Shown here: positions 33,166 to 39,086 of the stretch, piece after piece
Numbering within the stretch: position 1 is the stretch's first letter
How the letters are laid out: every line of letters begins with the position of its first letter
Origin: Globicatella sanguinis NBRC 15551
GTDB taxonomy: Bacteria; Bacillota; Bacilli; Lactobacillales; Aerococcaceae
NCBI RefSeq assembly: GCF_001552295.1
Contig: NZ_BCQX01000003.1
Span: 1-39,086 of the forward strand
Length of the DNA stretch: 39,086 bases
Direction of reading: 5' to 3'
The notes under the pieces: model-generated
Databases searched by the model: none
Told to the model about the DNA's origin: nothing
What the model saw: the letters and a program-made list of their open reading frames with translations, nothing else
Program-made: the position numbers and the translations under genes

Positions 33166-34167
33166 ATGACAACAATTAAGGATATAGCATACCATTCTGG
33201 GTATTCTTCAGCGACAGTCTCTCGCCTACTTAAAGGAGACGAAAACTTATCTATAACCGAAGAGGCCAGACAAAAAATAATCCATACTGCCCTAACTTTA
33301 GGATATGATCGCTCTAAGATTAAAACGACACTTGAAAAAATTGCAGTGCTATCTTGGATAAGTGATGAGGAAGAATTGCAAGACGTTTATTTTCGCAATC
33401 TGAAAATTAATTTAGAGAAATATGCAAAATTGAATAATATGGAAATATTTACAATCAAACAAGACAAAGGTCTAGATTCTATTCCCAAAAATATTACCGG
33501 TTTTATTGCTTTGGGTTCTTTTTCTGAAAAAGAAATACAAAAATTAAAAAATAGCTATACTAAGGGCGTCTTTTTAGAAATTAATCCTGAACCCGATTAT
33601 TTTGATACTGTGAAGCCCGATACCGATCGGATGACAGTCAAAGCGATTGATTATTTTAGAGAAAAAGGCTATCAAAAAATTGGTTTTATCGGTGGAAAAT
33701 ATTACAATCATTTTAATGATACAATTGACATGGATAGTCGTGAGATAACTTTTCGTCATTATCTTTCAACTCTGGGACTACTTAATGATAAATATATTTT
33801 GAGCGAAGGCCGCTTTTCTGTAGAACAAGGTTATAATCTAGTAAAAAATAATATTTCAAAATGGAAAGACGACCTGCCCGAAGCGATTTTTATTGCATCT
33901 GATACGATTGCAATCGGCTGTTTACAAGCTTTTAATGAATTGCAAATCAATATTCCGGATAATATTGAAATCATTAGCATCAACGATAATGATATTTCAA
34001 AATTCGTTTCTCCCCCATTAACTACTTTCAGAATTGAGGCTGAAGAGATAGCAAAGACTACCATTGATATGTTAGTTGATCAAATTGTCTATAATCGAAA
34101 AACAACTAAAACCGTTTTACTTAATTCTGAATTAATGATTCGCAAAAGTTTTGTTCCAAAAACATAG
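33166..34167 (+). CDS. ganR: LacI-family transcriptional regulator of galactan use
   Basis: The 333-residue protein has an N-terminal LacI helix-turn-helix (TTIKDIAYHSGYSSATVSRLL, residues 2-22) and a periplasmic-binding-protein-like sensor domain (about 60-330, with GFIGGKYYNH, IFIASDTIAIGCLQAF and PPLTTFRI). The sequence after the helix-turn-helix (LTLGYDRSKIKTTLEK) resembles the EbgR/GalR branch more than classical LacI. Such proteins may bind the CG-less palindromes found here. The ribosome site is TGAGGT. It is divergent from ganS, so it very probably controls the galactan genes and itself. The inducer is expected to be galactose or a galacto-oligosaccharide. Confidence 0.9.
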   Translation: MTTIKDIAYHSGYSSATVSRLLKGDENLSITEEARQKIIHTALTLGYDRSKIKTTLEKIAVLSWISDEEELQDVYFRNLKINLEKYAKLNNMEIFTIKQDKGLDSIPKNITGFIALGSFSEKEIQKLKNSYTKGVFLEINPEPDYFDTVKPDTDRMTVKAIDYFREKGYQKIGFIGGKYYNHFNDTIDMDSREITFRHYLSTLGLLNDKYILSEGRFSVEQGYNLVKNNISKWKDDLPEAIFIASDTIAIGCLQAFNELQINIPDNIEIISINDNDISKFVSPPLTTFRIEAEEIAKTTIDMLVDQIVYNRKTTKTVLLNSELMIRKSFVPKT

Positions 34168-34172
34168 TTAAA

Positions 34173-34219
34173 AGGACAATAGTCAATCACCAATAGGTGT
34201 TACTATTGTCCTCTTTATT
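34173..34219. terminator. Bidirectional terminator between ganR and ogt
   Basis: AGGACAATAGT (34173-34183) pairs perfectly with ACTATTGTCCT (34202-34212), and the loop contains a further CACC/GGTG pair. CTTTATTT follows on the plus strand and TTTT on the minus strand. Confidence 0.85.
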
Positions 34220-34752
34220 TAATCTACTTTATAATGGTTCTTTGATACGATATAGTTTTCTTCTAAAGTTAATAAAGATTGCTTCCGACTCACTCCACCG
34301 GCATATCCGCCTATTGAGCCATCGGATCTTATTACACGATGGCAAGGAATGAGAATCATCATAAGGTTACTACTATTGGCATTACCAATGGCTCTGCTGG
34401 CATTTGGATATCCAATTTCCTTACCTAACCCTTGATAATCTAAGGTTGTGCCGTAAGGAATATTTTTTAACGCTTTCCATACCTTCGTTTGAAAAACCGT
34501 GCCGTTCATAATGGTCGGAATTGTAAACTCAGTTCTTGTTCCTTCTAGGTATTCGCTTAGCTCTTGTTTCACTTTCAAATTCATCAAATGATCTGCTTCA
34601 ATAATTTTACGTTGATATTGCTTTTGAACTCGCTCGATTCGTTTTGATGTCAGGCTATCAGCGAACTGCAAAAAGTAGATTCCGTCTTCTGCCACCAAAC
34701 TAGTCATGGTACCAATGGGAGTCTCAAAGGTATTTTTATATAAATAACTCAT
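34219..34752 (-). CDS. ogt: Methylated-DNA--protein-cysteine methyltransferase (Ogt)
   Basis: The 177-residue suicide repair protein transfers methyl groups from O6-methylguanine or O4-methylthymine to its own Cys137, in the motif IPCHRVIRSDG. The helix-turn-helix DNA-binding part (VWKALKNIPYGTTLDYQGLG, about 91-110) and the asparagine hinge (ASRAIGNANSSN) are in place. The N-terminal ribonuclease-H-like part is of normal length. The ATG has only a modest AGGA site. The promoter is at 34788-34815. It is monocistronic and converges with ganR. Confidence 0.94.
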   Translation of the reverse strand: MSYLYKNTFETPIGTMTSLVAEDGIYFLQFADSLTSKRIERVQKQYQRKIIEADHLMNLKVKQELSEYLEGTRTEFTIPTIMNGTVFQTKVWKALKNIPYGTTLDYQGLGKEIGYPNASRAIGNANSSNLMMILIPCHRVIRSDGSIGGYAGGVSRKQSLLTLEENYIVSKNHYKVD

Positions 34753-34787
34753 TTACGATCATCCTGTCTAAAATAATAGGTACATAT

Positions 34788-34815
34788 ATTATAGCTCAGC
34801 TCCGTATATTGTCTA
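34788..34815 (-). promoter_or_regulatory. Promoter of ogt
   Basis: On the minus strand TAGACA (34815-34810), a 16-bp spacer and a consensus TATAAT (34793-34788) lie about 36 bp before the ogt start. Confidence 0.65.
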
Positions 34816-34968
34816 TCTAAAAAGTAGAAACTGTATGGAATTTTATCAAACACCCTTTGAAACCGATAGCTTCGACAACAAACTTTTTGCTATGGCCTAT
34901 ACTATAACCTACTTTTTAAGTACGTATCGTTATGGAAAGCGAAAGCTATGAACCCTTTTTCTTCAGTT

Positions 34969-35952
34969 TTAAAACGCAACTAAGGTTCGTCCTAAATGCT
35001 GTCCCTCACGTATTTTCGATAAAGGTTCGTCTAACTTATCAAACGGCACTTCATTTACTAATAATGAATCAATGACATTCCATTCATTCGATAACAACTC
35101 CCAAATTTGATTACGTAATGCCACCGGTCTTGCTAGTGAATCAATTCCAAATATCGTTACTCCTCTTAAAATCATCGGCAAAACAGACGTGTTAAATTGA
35201 ATACCTGCCGCATTGCCACACATCGACATGGCACCATTATTGACAATTTGAGTTAAAGCAATTGCTGCCGGTTCACCCCCTACATTATCTACAACATAAT
35301 CCCATTTTGCTGAAGCTAAAGGTTTAACAGTTCCTAAATCTTCTGGCCAAATTACTTCAGTGGCTCCTAATTTTAAGGCGATTTCTTCTTGATAATCTTT
35401 CCTTACTAGAGCTGTTATCTTGTCAAAACCTAACTTTTTCAAGATTGCTAAAGAAACGGAGCCCACTCCGCCTGTCGCTCCCGTGACTAAAATATGAGGT
35501 TGTTTATTCACATCCATCCCATGGTTAATCAGTGACAACAAGGCATAAGCAGCAGTAAAGCCAGCTGTTCCATAAATCATGGCCTCTTTAGTCGTCATGC
35601 CCTCTGGCACTTTCACCACCCAATCACTATCAACTGATACATATTCTGAATAACCACCGGTCGTCGATACTCCCATATTACTTCCCATCACGATGACTTT
35701 ATCACCTTTTTGATATTTCCCCGATTGATCTTCGACTATTTCACCCGCTACATCTATCCCAGGTATCATTGGATAATGCCGAATAACGCCTCCCTTAGTT
35801 TTAAAACCCAACATATCCTTATAATTTAATGAAGAATATTCCGCCTTAATTAAGGTATTGCCTTGATATAAAAATTGAAGGTTCACTTCCTCTACTTTAT
35901 AGGTAACCTCGCCATTTGTTTCTCTAACCACATATGCTTTAAACTTTTCCAT
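34969..35952 (-). CDS. YhdH/YhfP-family zinc-free quinone oxidoreductase (acrylyl-CoA reductase-like)
   Basis: The 327-residue medium-chain reductase has the GroES-like N-terminal half (SSLNYKDMLGF, PGIDVAGEIV) and the Rossmann motif GATGGVGSVS (158-167) for NADPH. Catalytic and structural zinc cysteines are lacking. YhdH/AcuI relatives reduce acrylyl-CoA or quinone-like electrophiles. The physiological substrate here is unknown. GGGAGG lies seven bases before the ATG. It is monocistronic. A perfect TGTAA-N4-TTACA palindrome lies about 65 bp upstream and may be an operator. Confidence 0.92.
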   Translation of the reverse strand: MEKFKAYVVRETNGEVTYKVEEVNLQFLYQGNTLIKAEYSSLNYKDMLGFKTKGGVIRHYPMIPGIDVAGEIVEDQSGKYQKGDKVIVMGSNMGVSTTGGYSEYVSVDSDWVVKVPEGMTTKEAMIYGTAGFTAAYALLSLINHGMDVNKQPHILVTGATGGVGSVSLAILKKLGFDKITALVRKDYQEEIALKLGATEVIWPEDLGTVKPLASAKWDYVVDNVGGEPAAIALTQIVNNGAMSMCGNAAGIQFNTSVLPMILRGVTIFGIDSLARPVALRNQIWELLSNEWNVIDSLLVNEVPFDKLDEPLSKIREGQHLGRTLVAF

Positions 35953-36015
35953 GATAAACCTCCCTAAAGTTTTCCATTCAAGAAAAAGATATCAAATCCC
36001 CAATACAATAGCAAG

Positions 36016-36029
36016 TGTAATCCCTTACA
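36016..36029. promoter_or_regulatory. Candidate operator upstream of the YhdH-family gene
   Basis: TGTAA-TCCC-TTACA is a perfect palindrome. Just downstream on the minus strand is a possible promoter, TTGCTA, 17 bp and TATCTT. The binding protein is unknown; MarR- or HxlR-type regulators often control such reductases. Confidence 0.35.
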
Positions 36030-36184
36030 ATAAATAGTGTTATAATATTTCGCTTTCTATTTTTAAGAAATGTTGCCTATTCCTCCTAGAAAAGCTATCT
36101 TATATACTCAGGTCCGTTGAAAGCTTGTTTTTTTCATTATCATCGCCTAGCTTTTAATGAGCATTCATTATACGATACCCGATA

Positions 36185-36212
36185 TTGACATCCACCGTGA
36201 TTTTGCTATACT
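36185..36212 (+). promoter_or_regulatory. Promoter of the fluoride riboswitch/antiporter transcript
   Basis: A consensus TTGACA (36185-36190), a 16-bp spacer and TATACT (36207-36212) place the transcription start a few bases before the aptamer at 36225. Confidence 0.85.
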
Positions 36213-36224
36213 TAATTAACAAAA

Positions 36225-36284
36225 GGGAATGAGGTTCTCCCTAGGTAAGTTACCTAAACCGCAGTTATTTGCTGATGACTTCTG
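36225..36284 (+). promoter_or_regulatory. Fluoride riboswitch aptamer (crcB RNA)
   Basis: The sequence follows the crcB motif in order: GGGAATGAGGTTCTCCC, then TAAACCGC, then GCTGATGACTTCTG. Stem P1 pairs GAGGT (36231-36235) with ACTTC (36278-36282). P2 is formed by the GGGA/TCCC ends. A short GCA/TGC stem corresponds to P3. An extra perfect hairpin AGGTAA/TTACCT (36243-36255) sits in the variable joining region. The family senses fluoride ion and usually switches on transport genes. Confidence 0.9.
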
Positions 36285-36323
36285 TGACGCTTTATTTGGC
36301 ATGTCACAGGGGTCATCTTTTTT
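36274..36323 (+). terminator. Riboswitch-controlled intrinsic terminator
   Basis: GATGACTTCTGTGAC (36274-36288) pairs over 15 positions (two G-U) with GTCACAGGGGTCATC (36303-36317), followed by six T. The 5' arm includes the ACTTC strand of aptamer stem P1, so aptamer and terminator exclude each other. Fluoride binding should therefore allow readthrough into the antiporter gene. Confidence 0.9.
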
Positions 36324-36369
36324 ATGGATACCTTCGTGAAACAAATTAATAAATGAAGGAGATTAATTT

Positions 36370-37569
36370 ATGTTAACATCTTTAGCTTTCGTCTTTCTAG
36401 GCGGCTTATTAATGGCAACAATTGCTGAAAAAATTGGTTTGCCACGTATTATTGGTATGTTACTTGCCGGTGTTCTACTCGGACCCTATCTACTGAACGC
36501 CTTTGAACCTGCTTTGCTCGAAAATTCAGCAGATTTAAGAAAAATGGCATTAATCATTATTTTACTGAAAGCTGGGCTCACCTTAGATTTATCGGATTTA
36601 AAACAAGTCGGACGCCCTGCCGTTCTGATGAGTTTCTTGCCTGCAACAATTGAAATTATTGGCTATTTACTGATAGCCCCTTGGTTATTAGGTATTTCTC
36701 TTATTGATGCAGCTGTCATGGGCGCTGTCATGGCAGCTGTATCTCCTGCTGTGGTCGTACCTAGAATGATACATTTGATTGAACAAAAAATCGGTACGAA
36801 TCAGAAAATTCCTCAACTCATTTTAGCGGGTGCTTCATGCGATGACATTGTGGTGATTATATTATTTACTGCTTTTTTAAGCATGGCACAAGGTGGCGCC
36901 ATCCATTATCAAGATTTCTTTAATATTCCTATCTCAATAATCGCCGGCGTCGGCTTAGGGGTTTTAACAGGTTGGCTATTACTTCTTTTCTTCAAATGGG
37001 CTCATACAAACATTGGCTTAACTGAGATTCAAAAAGTCATTATAATGCTTGCTATTTCATTCATACTCGTAGCGATTGAAAAATGGTTAGCTAACACCAT
37101 TGCGATTTCGGGTCTTCTAGCCGTCATGAGTATGGCGAGCGTAATAAAAATGCGTGGTCCGATACCTCAATCGACAAAATTATCTAAACAATTTGGTAAT
37201 ATATGGATTGCTTCAGAATTATTGTTATTTGTGTTAGTGGGCGCAGCTGTTGATATTCGTTATTTAAGTATTGCTGGATTTAAAGCGGTACTAACTATTT
37301 TATTAGCCTTAATCTTTAGAAGTTTAGGCGTTTACCTTAGTTTACTTGGCACTAAACTGTCGGCTAAAGAAAAAGTGTTTTGTATTTTTGCCTATTTACC
37401 AAAAGCAACGGTGCAAGCTGCCATTGGTGCTATTCCTTTAGCCGTCGGCTTAAATACAGGGCCACTTATCTTATCAGTGGCGGTCATTGGTATCACCATT
37501 ACCGCGCCTCTTGGGGCATTATTAATTGATCGCACGCAACATTCATTATTAGAAAAAACTGATTTTTAA
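36370..37569 (+). CDS. Cation:proton antiporter (monovalent CPA family), fluoride-riboswitch controlled
   Basis: The 399-residue membrane protein of the Na+/H+ exchanger fold (PF00999) has about twelve hydrophobic segments. The first contains GLPRIIGMLLAGVLLGP, and the transport-site helix reads GASCDDIVVI with Asp158-Asp159. The C-terminal half (LFVLVGAAVDIRYL, YLPKATVQAAIGAIPLA) is typical of NhaP/KefB-like antiporters. It lacks the cytosolic RCK/TrkA nucleotide domain of KefB. The ion is probably Na+ or K+, not determinable here. AAGGAG lies nine bases before the ATG. The fluoride riboswitch upstream means expression should rise with cytoplasmic fluoride. The protein does not resemble CrcB/Fluc or CLC-F. 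Confidence 0.9.
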   Translation: MLTSLAFVFLGGLLMATIAEKIGLPRIIGMLLAGVLLGPYLLNAFEPALLENSADLRKMALIIILLKAGLTLDLSDLKQVGRPAVLMSFLPATIEIIGYLLIAPWLLGISLIDAAVMGAVMAAVSPAVVVPRMIHLIEQKIGTNQKIPQLILAGASCDDIVVIILFTAFLSMAQGGAIHYQDFFNIPISIIAGVGLGVLTGWLLLLFFKWAHTNIGLTEIQKVIIMLAISFILVAIEKWLANTIAISGLLAVMSMASVIKMRGPIPQSTKLSKQFGNIWIASELLLFVLVGAAVDIRYLSIAGFKAVLTILLALIFRSLGVYLSLLGTKLSAKEKVFCIFAYLPKATVQAAIGAIPLAVGLNTGPLILSVAVIGITITAPLGALLIDRTQHSLLEKTDF

Positions 37570-37600
37570 TTGGGTTAATCAATGTTTTCTCAAACAATTG

Positions 37601-37784
37601 GAGAGTGGGCATCAAGGATAGGCATAAACTTTATCAATTCAATCACGTTGTGTTCGTTAATTTGACAGGACTTTTAAGATAAATCTCAGCTACATTAAGA
37701 CGCAGTTTGAGACCACTCAATCACACTGCTATTAATTAACGCATAATAATTTTGACTAAATTTATCAAGTTTATGCCCAGCCTC
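37601..37784. repeat. Complete copy of the dispersed repeat, opposite orientation (about 184 bp)
   Basis: Read on the minus strand it begins GAGGCTGGGCATAAACTT, passes GAGTGGTCTCAAACTGCG and ends ATGCCCACTCTC, the same ends and module order as 2846-3017. GGCATAAACTT (37621-37631) and AAGTTTATGCC (37767-37777) form a perfect 11-bp stem that encloses the middle module. No open frame is present. Confidence 0.7.
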
Positions 37785-37828
37785 TTGTTAGCAAAACATC
37801 CGTCAGTACTATTTTTGCTATGAAAAAA

Positions 37829-37882
37829 AGGAGTAGGTAAGAAGAAGAAATTCCATGATTTTCGCTTCCTATACCTACCCCT
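37829..37882. repeat. Terminal-stem copy of the dispersed repeat, likely terminator
   Basis: GGAGTAGGTAAGAAGAAGAAA faces GATTTTCGCTTCCTATACCTACCCC. It lies 29 bp behind the PPK2 gene (minus strand) and could stop transcription from both sides. With 37601-37784 it fills most of the gap 37570-37910. Confidence 0.6.
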
Positions 37883-37910
37883 CTTATATTTTGGGTAACA
37901 ATTATTCTCT

Positions 37911-38780
37911 TTATTTTTCTTCTAATAAACGTTTTTTACTTTCTTCCATGGCTTCAATTTGTTCTTTTGACACTTCTGGAAATTGTGGATCTATTTCTTT
38001 TAATAAATCAAGCATAATTTCAGATACTAAGTAACGCGTATACCACTTTTGATCTGCGGGAATAACATACCATGGGCTATGTTTTGTAGCCGTTTCATTT
38101 ATCACCTTTTCATAAGTTTCTAAATAAGTATCAAATTGATCACGCACATCTAAATCCCCTGCATTAAACTTCCAGTTCTTCTCTTGACGTTCAATCCGTT
38201 CTAAAAAGCGTTCTTTTTGCTCTGCTTTTGAAACATTTAAGTAAATTTTGACGATTCGATAGCTATTTTCATATAAATATTCTTCAAAATCTCGAATTTG
38301 ACGATAACGTTTTTTGAAGAATTCCTGATCACTATCATTTTTCACACGATCAGCTAAACGATAGCCTTTATGAATATCATTAATTTGAACAGTTAAGACC
38401 TCTTCATAATGGCTTCGATTGAAGATTACAATATCGCCACGCTCCGGCACATGTCGGTGAATACGCCATAAGAAATCATGAGCTGCTTCTTCTTCACTTG
38501 GAACTTTAAAACTTTCCACGTAAACGCCTTGTGGGTTAAACCCCGTCATCACATGTTTAATGGTTGAATCTTTACCGGCAGCGTCTAAAGCCTGAATCAC
38601 CACAATGACACCTTCACGGCCATCCGCATATAGTTTTTCTTGGAGTTCTTCCATTTTCAATAAATTTTCGGAAAATTTCGCCTCAATTTCTTCGCGTTCT
38701 GCTTTATCCTCTGCCGCATTGGTTGGAATCTTTTTTATATTCAATTTTTCGCTTCCGTCAAACTTATATTGTTTTAGCAT
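37911..38780 (-). CDS. Polyphosphate kinase 2 family protein (PPK2)
   Basis: The 289-residue single-domain PPK2 enzyme transfers phosphate between polyphosphate and nucleotides. Walker A is ALDAAGKDS (64-72) with the catalytic Asp66, Walker B is DIVIFNRSHYE (about 116-126), and the basic lid segment RIERQEKNWKFNAGDLDVRDQ follows. The YENSYRIVKIYLNVSKAEQ strand and a charged C-terminal helix complete the fold. Whether it prefers ADP, AMP or both cannot be told safely from sequence. GAGGAG lies eight bases before the ATG, and a good promoter lies at 38816-38844. It is monocistronic. Confidence 0.93.
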   Translation of the reverse strand: MLKQYKFDGSEKLNIKKIPTNAAEDKAEREEIEAKFSENLLKMEELQEKLYADGREGVIVVIQALDAAGKDSTIKHVMTGFNPQGVYVESFKVPSEEEAAHDFLWRIHRHVPERGDIVIFNRSHYEEVLTVQINDIHKGYRLADRVKNDSDQEFFKKRYRQIRDFEEYLYENSYRIVKIYLNVSKAEQKERFLERIERQEKNWKFNAGDLDVRDQFDTYLETYEKVINETATKHSPWYVIPADQKWYTRYLVSEIMLDLLKEIDPQFPEVSKEQIEAMEESKKRLLEEK

Positions 38781-38815
38781 CTTAGTTTCTCCTCTGTATT
38801 AATGTACTACCTTTT

Positions 38816-38844
38816 ATTATAAATATATTTGAGACTATTAACAA
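38816..38844 (-). promoter_or_regulatory. Promoter of the PPK2 gene
   Basis: On the minus strand TTGTTA (38844-38839), a 17-bp spacer and a consensus TATAAT (38821-38816) lie about 36 bp before the start codon. Confidence 0.7.
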
Positions 38845-38975
38845 AAATAACACCTTATCAACATAATAAAATATGATAGCACTGCCTATTGGTCGGTAAG
38901 TTTTCCGATTCAGTTGTATCAACACAAAGCCGATCTATTTTCAAATTGATTCATAGTATTTTTTGTTATATTTAC

Positions 38976-39086
38976 TCAACCTTCCACCAATTGATAACTT
39001 TGTCGGATTAATGCCTGTAATTGCTCTAGATTAATCTTTCCATCCACTATCACACTCACCCAATGCTTCTTATTCATATGATATGC
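38976..39086 (-). CDS. 3' end of a YjbR/MmcQ-family protein gene (cut by window edge)
   Basis: The last 36 codons are visible and end in TGA at 38976. They read AYHMNKKHWVSVIVDGKINL followed by QALIRQSYQLV. This is the characteristic C-terminal end of the small MmcQ/YjbR (CyaY-like fold) family, whose members may bind DNA. The N-terminal two thirds lie outside the window. The true start, ribosome site and promoter are not visible. Confidence 0.8.
   Translation of the reverse strand, partial: AYHMNKKHWVSVIVDGKINLEQLQALIRQSYQLVEG

Noticed and set aside
34816..34968. Long-range AAAAAGTAG/CTACTTTTT pairing behind the YhdH-family gene
   Set aside because: The arms are short, AT-rich and about 80 bases apart with no clear T-run placement, so chance is likely.
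36225..36284. Na+ or Li+ riboswitch, suggested by the antiporter downstream
   Set aside because: The ordered blocks GGGAATGAGGTTCTCCC, AAACCGC and GCTGATGACTTCTG fit the fluoride (crcB) motif.
37601..37784. Complete insertion sequence
   Set aside because: There is no transposase frame and no clear target duplication; a non-autonomous repeat fits better.
1..39086. CRISPR arrays, tRNA or rRNA genes, prophage genes
   Set aside because: No regularly spaced short repeats, cloverleaf-type sequences, rRNA signatures or phage genes were seen on reading both strands.

Overview
The window looks like chromosomal DNA of a low-GC Gram-positive coccus or rod of the order Lactobacillales, probably in the Aerococcaceae/Carnobacteriaceae neighbourhood. 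The family assignment is inference. The support is AT-rich sequence with strong AGGAGG ribosome sites, LPXTG sorting signals, an Apf-like LysM wall protein, a copYZA copper operon, class Ib nrdIEF and a LacI-controlled galactan locus. I see no rRNA, tRNA, CRISPR array, transposase, integrase or phage gene.

Layout. 1-7.2 kb: a HdeD-like membrane protein with an extra C-terminal domain, an AI-2E family permease, an M16C metallopeptidase and an Apf-like LysM surface protein with 48-bp tandem repeats, all on the minus strand. 7.2-8.8 kb: a decaying patch with a DUF1801 remnant and an alpha/beta-hydrolase gene broken by one amber codon. 9-14.8 kb: a GT4 glycosyltransferase, nrdI-nrdE-nrdF behind paired NrdR boxes, and a Nudix hydrolase. 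14.8-18.1 kb: copY-copZ-copA behind two cop boxes. 18.2-21.3 kb: a second GT4 glycosyltransferase and an LPXTG protein of unknown function. 21.5-24.2 kb: an ABC-F ATPase followed by guaC.

24.6-34.2 kb is a galactan-utilisation locus. It has a wall-anchored GH53 endo-galactanase with a CBM61-like module, a GH42 beta-galactosidase, two MalFG-type permeases, a sugar-binding lipoprotein, and a divergent LacI-type regulator. The enzyme outside the cell should cut beta-1,4-galactan, the transporter import the oligosaccharides, and GH42 split them to galactose. No transporter ATPase is encoded here, so a shared MsmK/MsmX-type ATPase is expected from elsewhere. The divergent control region holds three near-identical 18-bp palindromes and a CcpA-like cre site, and a full-consensus cre site precedes the GH53 gene.

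34.2-39.1 kb: ogt, a YhdH-family oxidoreductase, a cation:proton antiporter behind a well-formed fluoride riboswitch with its own terminator, a PPK2 kinase, and the 3' end of a YjbR/MmcQ-family gene cut by the window edge.

Scattered between genes is a non-coding repeat family. Two apparently complete copies (172 and 184 bp) share GAGGCTGGGCA...TGCCCACTC ends, and there are several shortened copies. Together with the fluoride-controlled antiporter and the galactan control region, this is the most interesting content of the window.
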